Assembly (NCBI GenBank): GCA_037190485.1 | Contig: JBBCJB010000004.1 | Span: 62,001-126,000 of the forward strand | Length of the DNA stretch: 64,000 nucleotides | From: Parapedobacter sp037190485 | GTDB lineage: Bacteria; Bacteroidota; Bacteroidia; Sphingobacteriales; Sphingobacteriaceae | Reading direction: 5' to 3' | Shown here: one piece after another, positions 24,854-33,298 of the stretch | Numbering within the stretch: position 1 is the first letter of the stretch | Layout: each line of letters starts with the position of its first letter | Program-made: the position numbers and the translations under genes | The notes under the pieces: generated by a model | The model's database searches: none | What the model saw: only the letters and a program-made list of their open reading frames with translations | What the model was told of the DNA's origin: nothing

Positions 24854-26298
24854 CACTGTGCGTTGGCCGGTCCGGCCTGTGGCGCATCGCCCGGCCTGCC
24901 CCTACGGTTATTGCCACGCGAGCGCCGCTTCGGCTTCGATGTCCGGGCATCTGCCGCCTTGGGCTGTTGCCCCGACTGTTCGGCCACCTTGGGTTTTTGT
25001 TCCGAACCTTTGGGCTTGTGCTCCGGCCCCCTAGACCGCTGCTCGCCCCCCCTGCCACGTTGTTCACTTCCTTTGGGCTTTTGCTCCGATCGGCCCTGCT
25101 GTTGCGGCCGGGGTGACACGTTTTTCCCAGCCGACCAATCGTCAGGCTTCCCATCGGGCTTCCGCTTGCCTTTTCCGGAGCGCCGTTTCTTCCTGTTCTT
25201 GTCGTCCAACCGGGTCAGGCTGTCTTGGCCAACAACATTCTCGTAATCGTAGCTGGCCGGCTTTTCGTCAACCGATTCGAACACCACCACACCCAGCTCC
25301 TCGGGCTTGACGCCTTCCTTATTGAGCTGATGGACTTCCTTGACACGCTCCACGGTCAACGGCATCCAATTTTCTTCGCCCGGGTAGCTGAACCACATCA
25401 GCTTCTTGAAAATGTCGGTCTTCTGCAAGAAGGCCGTGCCATGTTGTGTCTCGATCCGCTCGATGTTGCTGGGAATGTCACGAAGCGCATCCATGTAGCT
25501 GTCCAATTCGTAGTTCAGGCAGCATTTGAGCTTGCCGCATTGCCCGGCGAGCTTCAGCGTATTCAACGACAGGTTCTGGTATCGGGCAGCCGAAGTGGAG
25601 ACGGTCTTGAAATCCGTGAGCCAAGTGGAACAGCAAAGTTCCCGGCCGCAAGATCCGATGCCGCCAAGCCGGCTCGCTTCCTGCCGCATGCCGATCTGCC
25701 GCATCTCGATGCGGATGCGGAACGCCTCGGCCATGCGTTTGATGAGCTCCCTGAAGTCCACGCGGCCCTCAGCGGTATAGTAGAACGTGGCCTTGGACTT
25801 ATCGCCCTGATAGTCCACGTCGCTGATTTTCATCGAAAGCCCCAGATCAAGGGCCAACTTGCGCGCGCGGTGCATCGTTTCCCACTCGAAATCCTTGGCC
25901 GCCTGCCATTTCTTGATATCGGCATCGGTAACCTTGCGATAGATTTTTTTGGAAACGCTGTTCGGGTCGACCCGATTCTTGCTCAGCTGCAACCTGACCA
26001 GCTCGCCCGTCATGGAGACATGGCCGATATCGTATCCACCGGTATTCGGTTCAACGGCGACCATCTCGCCCATCTCGAGGTACAGGTTCTCGTGGTTGAC
26101 GTAAAATTCCTTGCGCGAGCCCTTGAACCGCACTTCGACAATATTGAAGGGCTTATAATTTGTCGGCATGTCCATGTGCGACAGCCAATCATATACATCC
26201 AATTTATTGCATCCGCTGGTCATGCAAGCGCCATTGTTCTGGCAACCTGCCGGCGTGGTACCACACCCGCCACCGGATGCGCAACTGCTACATCCCAT
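24853..26298 (-). CDS. ricT: RicT/YaaT-type PSP1 domain protein with repetitive basic tail
   Basis: The 481-residue product belongs to the PSP1/RicT family. The cysteine-rich N-terminus (cysteines near 3, 6, 12, 19, 25 and 30, before NKLDVYDWLS) is of the kind linked to Fe-S binding in Ric proteins. The conserved core includes VEVRFKGSRKEFYVN, MHRARKLALDLGL, DFRELIKRMAEAFRIRIEMR and GGIGSCGRELCCSTWL, then KLAGQCGKLKCCLNYELD. From about residue 375 the protein turns into a low-complexity tail rich in K, R, G, E and Q, with several KPKGSEQ-like units. Its start overlaps holB by 11 bp. In Bacillus, RicT works with RicA and RicF in RNA maturation; those partners are not seen here. Confidence 0.9.
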   Translation of the reverse strand: MGCSSCASGGGCGTTPAGCQNNGACMTSGCNKLDVYDWLSHMDMPTNYKPFNIVEVRFKGSRKEFYVNHENLYLEMGEMVAVEPNTGGYDIGHVSMTGELVRLQLSKNRVDPNSVSKKIYRKVTDADIKKWQAAKDFEWETMHRARKLALDLGLSMKISDVDYQGDKSKATFYYTAEGRVDFRELIKRMAEAFRIRIEMRQIGMRQEASRLGGIGSCGRELCCSTWLTDFKTVSTSAARYQNLSLNTLKLAGQCGKLKCCLNYELDSYMDALRDIPSNIERIETQHGTAFLQKTDIFKKLMWFSYPGEENWMPLTVERVKEVHQLNKEGVKPEELGVVVFESVDEKPASYDYENVVGQDSLTRLDDKNRKKRRSGKGKRKPDGKPDDWSAGKNVSPRPQQQGRSEQKPKGSEQRGRGGEQRSRGPEHKPKGSEQKPKVAEQSGQQPKAADARTSKPKRRSRGNNRRGRPGDAPQAGPANAQ

Positions 26299-27451
26299 AG
26301 TGATCGCTATATGTTGAGTCCGCCAACCGGCGGAACGTTTGATATTTATACAATAAAACCAATTGCAAAGATAAATCTAAAAACAATATTTTCGGATTTG
26401 CATTGCGTTCGACATGATAATGCGCCTCTTCGAATAACCGGATGGCTTCCTCGATTTGTTCCAACTGGTAGTGCTTCGCGAATTTATGCGCAAAATCCAG
26501 CTCTGCACTGGGCAGATGGACCATTTGCGACATCCCTTCCTTGAGCAACACCACCTGCCTCATCATATTAATGGCGTAAAGTAAGAAACTTTTCTGGTTT
26601 TCCCTTCCTATTTTTGACAATTCGCCATCGCACAACGTGATCAACGCCGCGCCCGCGTCCGTTACGCAATAGCGCAACCAACGGATCAGGAGATCGAAAT
26701 GCCCGGTCTGGTCCTCGCCCAATACATGGAGCGCATGCTGCACGTTGCCGTTGCTGATGAAGGCCACTTCGGCCGCTCGGGTCGCCCCCAATTGATGGGC
26801 CTCAGCGAGGTACGCGGCCAGGCTATCGTCGTCCAACCGGCCGATTTTGACCAGCTGGGTACGTGAGATGATGGTACTCAATATTTTGTCCTGGCTTTCG
26901 GCCACCAACAGGAACAGGGTCTTCTCGGGTGGCTCTTCGATAAGCTTGAGCAAGGCATTGCCCTGCGTATCCAGGTATTCGGGCAACCACATGACCAGCA
27001 CTTTGTATTCGGCTTCGAATGCCTTAAGGCTTAGCTTTTTGATGATGTGATGCGCTTCGGCAATGTTGATGTTCGCTTGCTTGTTCTCCGCATCCAATTG
27101 ATTGCGCCAATGGTCGAGACCGAGGTAGGGGTTGCCCAAAAAAGCCTTCCGCCACTCCTCGGCGTAGGTGGCGGCGGTGTCTGCCGCCTGCTTGGCAAAA
27201 AACGGATACGAAAAGTGCAGATCCGGGTGAATCAGCTTGTTGTACTTGCGGCACGACGCGCACGCTCCGCAGCTGTCATCGGCTTGTCGGTTCTCACAAT
27301 TGATGTATTGCGCGTAAGCCACCGCCAACGCCAAACTTCCACTTCCCTCCGGGCCGAGGAAAAGCTGGGCGTGGCTCACGCGATTTTCGGCAACGGTATG
27401 GATGAGGTGCCGTTTGATGCCTTCTTGGCCTATGATTTCGCTGAATAGCAT
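26288..27451 (-). CDS. holB: DNA polymerase III delta-prime subunit
   Basis: The 387-residue product is a clamp-loader subunit. The N-terminal block FSEIIGQEGIKRHLIHTVAE, the modified P-loop GPEGSGSLALA and four zinc-binding cysteines in CENRQADDSCGACASC are typical. The LIEEPPEKTLFLLVAES segment and the SRTQLVKIGRL sensor-like segment follow. The altered Walker A is expected, since delta-prime does not hydrolyse ATP. It heads the holB-ricT-gldH group. An exact -7 word (TAATTTTG, 27484-27477) lies 26 bp before the start. Confidence 0.93.
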   Translation of the reverse strand: MLFSEIIGQEGIKRHLIHTVAENRVSHAQLFLGPEGSGSLALAVAYAQYINCENRQADDSCGACASCRKYNKLIHPDLHFSYPFFAKQAADTAATYAEEWRKAFLGNPYLGLDHWRNQLDAENKQANINIAEAHHIIKKLSLKAFEAEYKVLVMWLPEYLDTQGNALLKLIEEPPEKTLFLLVAESQDKILSTIISRTQLVKIGRLDDDSLAAYLAEAHQLGATRAAEVAFISNGNVQHALHVLGEDQTGHFDLLIRWLRYCVTDAGAALITLCDGELSKIGRENQKSFLLYAINMMRQVVLLKEGMSQMVHLPSAELDFAHKFAKHYQLEQIEEAIRLFEEAHYHVERNANPKILFLDLSLQLVLLYKYQTFRRLADSTYSDHYGM

Positions 27452-27476
27452 TTACGTTCTTGACTTCAAAATCTTT

Positions 27477-27484
27477 CAAAATTA
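27477..27484 (-). promoter_or_regulatory. holB -7 promoter element
   Basis: TAATTTTG on the minus strand matches TAnnTTTG, 26 bp before the holB ATG. No TTG lies at the usual distance, so the call rests on one element. Confidence 0.45.
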
Positions 27485-27519
27485 AGAAAAATCTGCCGAA
27501 ATCTTGCTCAGAGCCGATT

Positions 27520-27546
27520 ATAAACGGATATAAACGGATATAAACG
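27520..27546. repeat. Tandem 10-bp repeat between holB and ssb
   Basis: The unit TAAACGGATA occurs twice in full (27521-27540) and then partly (TAAACG, 27541-27546). It lies in the divergent 202-bp region between holB and ssb. It could bind a regulator along one DNA face, or be a simple repeat. Confidence 0.6.
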
Positions 27547-27653
27547 TTTAACATCCGGCTATCCGTGAGGAGGTGCCCCACCTTTGCAACGTCGGTGGTT
27601 CAGGAATACCGCCGGTCGTTAAACGTATTTTTTTCATCTAATCATCAAACAGC

Positions 27654-27995
27654 ATGAACACGCTAAAGAACAGTGTACGCTTAACCGGATTCTTGGGCAA
27701 CAGCCCCGAGATCCACACATTCAACGACAACAAAAGCGTGGCACGCGTATCCATCGCCACCAACGTACGTTACCGCAACAGCCAAGGGGAATGGGTTACC
27801 GACACGCAGTGGCACAACCTGGTGTTTTGGGGGAAGCAGGCCGTATTCGCCGAAAAGAGTTTGAACAAAGGGTCGGAAATCGCCATCGAGGGCAAACTCG
27901 TGAACCGTCAGTATGTCGACAAGGCCGGCGTAACGCGTTACATCACTGAAGTGAATGTCAATGAGGTCTTGCAGTTCAATCGCAAACCCGATTGA
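27654..27995 (+). CDS. ssb: Single-stranded DNA-binding protein
   Basis: The 113-residue product is a single OB-fold SSB: MNTLKNSVRLTGFLGNSPEI, VSIATNVRYRNSQGEW, DTQWHNLVFWGKQAVFAE and KGSEIAIEGKLVNRQYVD are family signatures. It lacks the long acidic C-terminal tail found in housekeeping SSBs and ends FNRKPD, so it belongs to the short class. A second, longer SSB may be encoded elsewhere. A weak -7-like CACCTTTG lies about 75 bp upstream. Confidence 0.93.
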   Translation: MNTLKNSVRLTGFLGNSPEIHTFNDNKSVARVSIATNVRYRNSQGEWVTDTQWHNLVFWGKQAVFAEKSLNKGSEIAIEGKLVNRQYVDKAGVTRYITEVNVNEVLQFNRKPD

Positions 27996-28072
27996 AGCGC
28001 CCATATATGGCGCGCCATGCCGACCCGTATTCCCGGTCCGCCAGATTACCCTGTGCGGATCGGGAATGCGAA

Positions 28073-28103
28073 TTGGCAAACAAGCGGTTTTTCCTTAGCT
28101 TTG
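28073..28103 (+). promoter_or_regulatory. gcvT promoter
   Basis: TTG (28073-28075) and TAGCTTTG (28096-28103) are separated by 20 bp. This matches the Bacteroidota housekeeping promoter, and the -7 element is 22 bp before the gcvT ATG. Confidence 0.75.
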
Positions 28104-28125
28104 CCGCAAAATAGCACATATTGAC

Positions 28126-29208
28126 ATGATCAAAAACACCGCACTCACCGACGTACACATCGCCCTAGGCGCGAAGATGGTGCCCTTTGCCGGCTTTAAC
28201 ATGCCCGTTCAATACTCGGGCATCAACGAAGAACATGAAACCGTCCGCAACGGTGTGGGCGTATTCGACGTGAGCCACATGGGCGAATTCATCCTGAAAG
28301 GCGACGGCGCGCTCGCCTTGGTACAGAAAATCAGCTCCAACGACGCGTCGAAACTCTACGACGGCAAAGTGCAATACGCGTACATCCCCAATGAAACCGG
28401 CGGCGTGGTCGACGACTTCCTCGTGTACCGCATCGATGAAAAGACCTATTTCCTTGTGGTCAACGCATCGAATATCCAGAAGGACTGGGATTGGATCGCC
28501 AAATACAATACCGATGGGGTAACGATGAAAAACATCTCGGACGAGACATCGTTACTCGCGATACAAGGGCCCAAGGCCGCGGACGCGCTGGCAAGCCTCA
28601 CCGACATCGACTTAGGCTCCATGGAATACTACACGTTCAAAAAAGGCGTGTTTGCCGGCGTTGACAACGTGTTGGTTTCGGCTACTGGCTATACCGGCGC
28701 AGGCGGATTCGAAGTCTATGTAGCCAATGAGCATGCCCAAAAAGTATGGGACGCCATATTCGAGGCCGGTGCACCTTACGGCATCAAACCCGTGGGCTTG
28801 GGCGCGCGCGATACGCTGCGGCTCGAAATGGGCTTTTGCCTATACGGCAATGACATCGACGACACCACCTCTCCGCTGGAAGCCGGCTTAGGCTGGGTGA
28901 CCAAATTCACCAAGGATTTCGTCAATGCCGAGGGATTGAAAAAACAAAAAGAGACGGGGTTGCAAAACAAGTTGGTCGGGTTCGAAATGATCGATCGCGG
29001 CATACCCCGCAACGGTTATCCGATCGTGGATGCCAATGGGCGGGCCATCGGTCGCGTCACATCGGGGACGCAGTCGCCTTCCTTGAAGCGGTCTATCGGC
29101 TTGGGCTACGTGCAAATCGACCACGCCAGGGAAGGTAGTGAAATCTACGTCGATATCCGGAACAATCGGATAAAGGCACAGGTGGTGAAACCGCCATTCG
29201 TCAAATAG
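28126..29208 (+). CDS. gcvT: Aminomethyltransferase, glycine cleavage T protein
   Basis: The 360-residue product transfers the aminomethyl carbon of glycine to tetrahydrofolate. Typical segments are KMVPFAGFNMPVQYSGINEE, GVGVFDVSHMGEF, RIDEKTYFLVVNASN, VSATGYTGAGGFEVYV, GLGARDTLRLEMGFCLYGND and the C-terminal RVTSGTQSPSLKRSIGLGYV. Length is normal. The P and H protein genes are not in the window. comB starts 6 bp downstream, so the two are probably co-transcribed. Confidence 0.96.
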   Translation: MIKNTALTDVHIALGAKMVPFAGFNMPVQYSGINEEHETVRNGVGVFDVSHMGEFILKGDGALALVQKISSNDASKLYDGKVQYAYIPNETGGVVDDFLVYRIDEKTYFLVVNASNIQKDWDWIAKYNTDGVTMKNISDETSLLAIQGPKAADALASLTDIDLGSMEYYTFKKGVFAGVDNVLVSATGYTGAGGFEVYVANEHAQKVWDAIFEAGAPYGIKPVGLGARDTLRLEMGFCLYGNDIDDTTSPLEAGLGWVTKFTKDFVNAEGLKKQKETGLQNKLVGFEMIDRGIPRNGYPIVDANGRAIGRVTSGTQSPSLKRSIGLGYVQIDHAREGSEIYVDIRNNRIKAQVVKPPFVK

Positions 29209-29214
29209 CGCGTC

Positions 29215-29973
29215 ATGGGCCTCAAAAGCATCCAGGTTTGCCTCAGCCCCGCGCTGCTGCCGCATTTCGACTTGGCGGACACCGTCGTGGTGGTGATTGA
29301 CATCTTCAGGGCTACGTCTTCCATGTGCTATGGTTTGGCCAACGGCGCCCGGGCGATCATCCCGGTCGCCGAATTGGACGAATGCTTGGCTTATCGCGCA
29401 AACGGCTACCTGCTGGCTGCCGAACGCGATGGCGAGGTGGTGCCGGGTTTCGATTTCGGCAACTCGCCGTTTTCGTATACCCGCGATCGGGTAGCGGGCA
29501 AGACCATCGCGCTCACCACCACCAACGGCACGCGGGCCATCCGGCAATGCGCGAAGGCCCAAGCGTTGGTCATCGGGTCGTTCCTCAATATTGGTGCCCT
29601 TTCGGAATGGTTGGGCGGCCAGCACCATCACGCATTATTCGTGTGCGCAGGGTGGAAAAACCAAGTTAACCTCGAGGACACCGTCTTCGCAGGGGCGGTG
29701 ATCGCGCGGCTCAAGACGGATGGCGTGGCCCTGGACGATGCCGCACACGTGGCCTGCGACCTGTACCGAAAGGCAAAAGGCGACCTGATGGGTTACCTGG
29801 CGAAATCGTCGCATGCCAAGCGCATGCAACGCCTGAATATCGATCGCGACATCGAATTCTGTCTGCAGGAAAACCTGACTTCCACGATACCCATCTTAAA
29901 AGGCAATGCGCTCGTCCGTTTGGCCGACACCGATGAAAGTTCGCTCCTTAACCCTTTTTCGTCAGCTTCCTGA
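29215..29973 (+). CDS. comB: 2-phosphosulfolactate phosphatase (ComB family)
   Basis: The 252-residue product shows the ComB signatures VVVVIDIFRATSSMCYGLAN, AERDGEVVPGFDFGNSPFSY, TTTNGTRAI and VCAGWKNQVNLEDTVFAGAV. The reaction is removal of phosphate from 2-phosphosulfolactate to give sulfolactate, a step of coenzyme M synthesis in methanogens. Bacterial homologues occur without coenzyme M, and the physiological substrate is then unknown. Its 3' end overlaps the convergent small gene at 29948 by 26 bp. No comA or comC is in the window. Confidence 0.88.
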   Translation: MGLKSIQVCLSPALLPHFDLADTVVVVIDIFRATSSMCYGLANGARAIIPVAELDECLAYRANGYLLAAERDGEVVPGFDFGNSPFSYTRDRVAGKTIALTTTNGTRAIRQCAKAQALVIGSFLNIGALSEWLGGQHHHALFVCAGWKNQVNLEDTVFAGAVIARLKTDGVALDDAAHVACDLYRKAKGDLMGYLAKSSHAKRMQRLNIDRDIEFCLQENLTSTIPILKGNALVRLADTDESSLLNPFSSAS

Positions 29974-30136
29974 TGTGTAGGAGCAGCCGGTACTTCAAAT
30001 AACCAAGCACTGCCGTGATGGCCAATGAAATGGCAAAAATGGGGTATTGCCCATTGTTGTAAGCCGCTACCATGCTCAGGAACATCAGGATCAACCCGAT
30101 GTTCAGCAAGATGTTGTATAGGAAATGCCTTTTCAT
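29948..30136 (-). CDS. Small membrane protein, two predicted helices
   Basis: The 62-residue product has a basic start (MKRHFLYNILLN), a first hydrophobic helix (IGLILMFLSMVAAY), a short polar turn, a second helix (PIFAISLAITAVLGYL) and a basic tail (RKLTKKG). It follows the rhodanese gene after 21 bp in the same direction and overlaps the comB end on the other strand. It resembles small membrane proteins I have seen in Sphingobacteriaceae (possibly DUF6358), but I cannot confirm the family. Confidence 0.6.
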   Translation of the reverse strand: MKRHFLYNILLNIGLILMFLSMVAAYNNGQYPIFAISLAITAVLGYLKYRLLLHIRKLTKKG

Positions 30137-30157
30137 GGATGTTGGCGGGTTCGGACA

Positions 30158-30472
30158 TCAATAGACCTGCATGTCCGGATCGAACGCATCGCGCCAAGCC
30201 AATATCCCACCCTGCAGGTTATACAGGTTATCGAACCCCTCCCGCTCCAGCAATAGGATTGCTTGCGCGCTACGCTTGCCACTACGACACTGGACGATTA
30301 CCGGTTTGTCGCGCGAAATCTTGTCCTGTTCAAGCACCACATCCGCCAATGGGATATTTTCTCCTGCGATATTGGACGTTTCGTATTCGAACTCTTCACG
30401 GACATCGATCAATTGGAAGTCTTCATTGTTGTCGATTTTGGCCTTGAGCTCCTCGACAGTGATTTCTTTCAT
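30158..30472 (-). CDS. Single-domain rhodanese-like sulfurtransferase
   Basis: The 104-residue product is one rhodanese domain. QLIDVREEFEYETSNIAG is the N-terminal signature. The active-site loop is CRSGKRSAQAILLL, with a catalytic cysteine near residue 70, and it ends GGILAWRDAF. It would carry sulfur as a persulfide; the partner is not evident. Its -7 element TATCTTTG (30500-30493) lies 20 bp upstream, back to back with the M28 peptidase promoter. Confidence 0.93.
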   Translation of the reverse strand: MKEITVEELKAKIDNNEDFQLIDVREEFEYETSNIAGENIPLADVVLEQDKISRDKPVIVQCRSGKRSAQAILLLEREGFDNLYNLQGGILAWRDAFDPDMQVY

Positions 30473-30492
30473 AAATGATTTTTTTTGAGTAC

Positions 30493-30529
30493 CAAAGATA
30501 GGGGTTATCCACCAGATTCCCTATTTTTG
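30493..30529. promoter_or_regulatory. Divergent promoters of the rhodanese and M28 peptidase genes
   Basis: TATCTTTG on the minus strand (30500-30493) serves the rhodanese gene. TATTTTTG on the plus strand (30522-30529) serves the peptidase. Both are exact TAnnTTTG matches in a 77-bp intergenic region, so the two promoters share upstream DNA. Confidence 0.6.
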
Positions 30530-30549
30530 ATTCCAATAACTACTCGCCC

Positions 30550-31854
30550 ATGTCAAAACCATTGAATAGCTTCCTCTTGCTGGCCTGCCTATTGGCAGGA
30601 TGTGCCGTCCGTCAATCGACCGACCAAATCGTAGACGTGAATGAGGTGTCGAGAATCCTGAATACGTTGGCGGCAGACGACATGGAGGGCAGGGCCTCCT
30701 TTACGCCGGGCATTGAGCGGGCAGCAGATTTCATTGCCACCGAATTCAAGAAAATCGGCTTGCAACCTTACGATGAGGCCGATTATCGACAATCCTTCCA
30801 GGTAACGCGCATCAGCCCGTCCACGTGGGAAGTGGCACTGGATGGGGCAGCGGTCCCGCCCGATCACGTCATCATATCCAGCAACAGCCCCGGCGTGAAC
30901 TGGAACACGGATCCGGGCGTGGCAATCGTCCAAATCAAAGCGGGCGAAGACTTCGCGCAACGCTTCCGCCAAGTCGCTGCGGGCGGAACCGATGCGATCG
31001 TACTCGTGGATACCAGCTTCTCTAGCCTATTCGATCGATACAGAGGCTTCATGATGCAAGGAAAGGTCAATCAACAGCAAGGCGGCGGTGCGCCCACACC
31101 ATCCGTGGTCTATGCGTTGGCCAGCGAACTGCCCAAATCCTTCCGGGTGAGTTTTACGAACAGCGTTGAAGAATTGCCGCTGTTCAATGTCGTGGGCATG
31201 CTGCCGGGCAAAAGCAGGCCGAACGAATACGTCATCTTTTCGGCGCATTACGACCATATCGGCATCATCGATGCCGTGGGCCAGGACTCGATTGCCAATG
31301 GCGCCGATGACGACGCCTCCGGTGTTTCGGCGGTGATCAGCCTAGCCAACTACTACAAGAAACTGGGCGATAACGCACGTACGTTGCTATTTGTGGCCTT
31401 CACCGCAGAAGAAATCGGGTTAATCGGATCGAAGTATTTCTCGCAACGGATCGATGCAGATGAGGTAGTGGCCATGATCAATATCGAGATGATCGGCAAA
31501 GACGCGCCTTTTGGCCCAAATTCGGTGTACGTGACCGGATTCGACCAATCGAACCTGGCCCAGCTCATGCAGCGGAACGTGGAAGGGACCGGCTTTGCCT
31601 TCCACCCGGATCCCTACCCCACGCAAAACCTGTTTTACCGGAGCGACAACGCATCCCTCGCCGCCTTGGGTGTGCCCGCCCACACCTTTGCCACCGTGCA
31701 GATCGATAAAGACCCGTATTACCACACCGTTGATGACGAAGTGGAAACGCTCAATATCAAGAACATCGTCTCTTCAATCAAAGCGATCGCGCTGGGTGCC
31801 AAGGGCATCGTGGCGGGTACGGATACGCCCAGCCGCGTCGCGAAGCTGGAGTGA
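30550..31854 (+). CDS. M28-family metallopeptidase, lipoprotein
   Basis: The 434-residue product is a lipid-anchored zinc aminopeptidase-like enzyme. The signal ends in LLAGC near residue 18. A PA-like insert occupies roughly residues 90-220. The metal-binding motifs of M28 follow in order: SAHYDHIG, GADDDASGVSAV, FTAEEIGLIGS, INIEMIGKD and a final histidine in YYHTVDDE. All expected ligands can be seen. It probably faces the periplasm and trims peptides. The gene is monocistronic by position. Confidence 0.93.
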   Translation: MSKPLNSFLLLACLLAGCAVRQSTDQIVDVNEVSRILNTLAADDMEGRASFTPGIERAADFIATEFKKIGLQPYDEADYRQSFQVTRISPSTWEVALDGAAVPPDHVIISSNSPGVNWNTDPGVAIVQIKAGEDFAQRFRQVAAGGTDAIVLVDTSFSSLFDRYRGFMMQGKVNQQQGGGAPTPSVVYALASELPKSFRVSFTNSVEELPLFNVVGMLPGKSRPNEYVIFSAHYDHIGIIDAVGQDSIANGADDDASGVSAVISLANYYKKLGDNARTLLFVAFTAEEIGLIGSKYFSQRIDADEVVAMINIEMIGKDAPFGPNSVYVTGFDQSNLAQLMQRNVEGTGFAFHPDPYPTQNLFYRSDNASLAALGVPAHTFATVQIDKDPYYHTVDDEVETLNIKNIVSSIKAIALGAKGIVAGTDTPSRVAKLE

Positions 31855-31882
31855 GGGATGAGGCTAATCCAGAAATTTTGCC

Positions 31883-31890
31883 TACCTTTG
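31883..31890 (+). promoter_or_regulatory. Promoter of the DEAD-box helicase gene
   Basis: TACCTTTG is an exact -7 match about 80 bp before the helicase start. No TTG at the usual distance was found. The implied leader is about 75 nucleotides long and contains the hairpin at 31931-31955. Confidence 0.55.
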
Positions 31891-31930
31891 CGATTGTCCA
31901 TTCGGCGGCAATGTTGCTGTCATTGGGTGC

Positions 31931-31955
31931 AAATGTTGCGATGTAGCCAACATTT
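31931..31955 (+). promoter_or_regulatory. AT-rich hairpin in the helicase leader
   Basis: AAATGTTG (31931-31938) pairs with CAACATTT (31948-31955) over a 9-base loop, followed by TTAATTTT. It resembles a weak terminator inside the leader. Helicase mRNAs of this class can be controlled by leader folding in cold, but that is only an inference here. Confidence 0.35.
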
Positions 31956-31969
31956 TTAATTTTCATGTT

Positions 31970-33211
31970 TTGTTATTTACGTCATTGAACCTCTCCAAGC
32001 CAATCATTGAGGCTTTGGATAACGCGGGATACCATACCCCCACCCCCATTCAACAAGCGGCCATCCCCATCATACTGCAACAGCGCGATGTCTTGGCATG
32101 CGCACAGACCGGCACGGGAAAGACCGCGGCGTTCTCGCTGCCCATCATCGAACAACTGCTGTCGTCGGCCCCTGAAAACCGATCTTTTCAAGGACCTCGG
32201 GCATTGATTTTGGCTCCCACGCGTGAACTCGCCATCCAGATCGGTGAAAATATTGCCGTGTATGTGAGCAAGACCCGTATCCGCCAAACCGTGGTGTTCG
32301 GCGGCGTATCCATCGTGAACCAACTGGCCGAGCTGCGCAAGCGCCCCGAAATCGTGGTGGCAACGCCCGGCCGGTTATTGGACCTGCTCAACCAACGCGC
32401 GCTGACGCTCCAGCAAGTTGAATTCCTGGTATTGGACGAAGCCGATCGCATGCTGGATATGGGCTTCATCAAAGACATCCGCACGATTATCGGCAAAATC
32501 CCGGTGGAACGCCAGACGCTGCTGTTTTCGGCGACGATGCCCACCGAGATCGAGCACCTGGCTAACGCGATACTCCAGCATCCCGAGCGTATTGCCGTTA
32601 CGCCGATATCTTCCACGGTGGAACTCATCCAACAAGCCGTTTACCCGGTAGCCAAGGCCGACAAAGTGGATTTGCTGAGCCACCTGGTGCGCACCGAGGG
32701 CAACGGCAACGTGCTGGTTTTCTCTCGCACCAAGCATGGGGCAGACAAGATCGTACGCAAGTTGCGGCAGGCCAGCATCTCGGCGGAGGCCATACACGGC
32801 AACAAATCGCAGCAGGCCCGGCAAAAGGCGCTCAAAGCGTTCAAATCGGGTGCCATCAGCGTGTTGGTGGCCACGGACATCGCCGCTCGCGGAATTGATA
32901 TCGATCGCCTGCAACTGGTGATAAACTTTGACCTGCCCAACGAACCAGAGACCTACGTGCACCGCATCGGGCGCACGGGAAGGGCGGGCGAAGATGGCAA
33001 AGCGCTGTCTTTTTGCGACCCGGATGAACGGGAATACCTCTGGCAGATCAATAAACTGATCAAACAGACGCTCCCGCTCGTAGAAGACCACCCCTTTGCG
33101 CTCAGTGACGTCGTCGATTTTGAAAGCAAGCCCAAACCGGCTGCCGCACCCGCGAATCCGAACAAAAAGAAAAAGCGGAGACGTCCGCAACACTTCCGCC
33201 GGGCGGTGTAA
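31970..33211 (+). CDS. DEAD-box RNA helicase, RhlE-like
   Basis: The 413-residue product is an ATP-dependent RNA helicase. Motifs in order: Q motif TPTPIQQAAIP, motif I AQTGTGKTAAF, motif Ia PTRELAIQ, motif Ib TPGRLLDLL, motif II VLDEADRMLDMG, motif III SATMP, then ATDIAARGIDI and HRIGRTGRAG. A basic tail with KKKKRRR follows. The start is a TTG at 31970: it gives LLFTSLNLSKPI, matching the usual RhlE start, and the nearest ATG (31965) is out of frame. Likely roles are ribosome assembly or cold adaptation. Confidence 0.94.
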   Translation: MLFTSLNLSKPIIEALDNAGYHTPTPIQQAAIPIILQQRDVLACAQTGTGKTAAFSLPIIEQLLSSAPENRSFQGPRALILAPTRELAIQIGENIAVYVSKTRIRQTVVFGGVSIVNQLAELRKRPEIVVATPGRLLDLLNQRALTLQQVEFLVLDEADRMLDMGFIKDIRTIIGKIPVERQTLLFSATMPTEIEHLANAILQHPERIAVTPISSTVELIQQAVYPVAKADKVDLLSHLVRTEGNGNVLVFSRTKHGADKIVRKLRQASISAEAIHGNKSQQARQKALKAFKSGAISVLVATDIAARGIDIDRLQLVINFDLPNEPETYVHRIGRTGRAGEDGKALSFCDPDEREYLWQINKLIKQTLPLVEDHPFALSDVVDFESKPKPAAAPANPNKKKKRRRPQHFRRAV

Positions 33212-33224
33212 CGCCTCGCAACGA

Positions 33225-33257
33225 CCCGAAAAACCGCCAACTTTTTGGCGGTTCGGG
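33225..33257 (+). terminator. Long hairpin after the helicase gene
   Basis: CCCGA (33225-33229) and ACCGCCA (33233-33239) pair with TGGCGGT (33246-33252) and TCGGG (33253-33257), around a T-rich loop. The stem is strong, but the T-tract after it is poor. It lies between the helicase stop and the otsAB start, so a terminator or a transcript-stabilising hairpin is likely. Confidence 0.55.
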
Positions 33258-33298
33258 CGTTTATGCGTATATTGGGGTTTTTGGATTGTCATTATATC

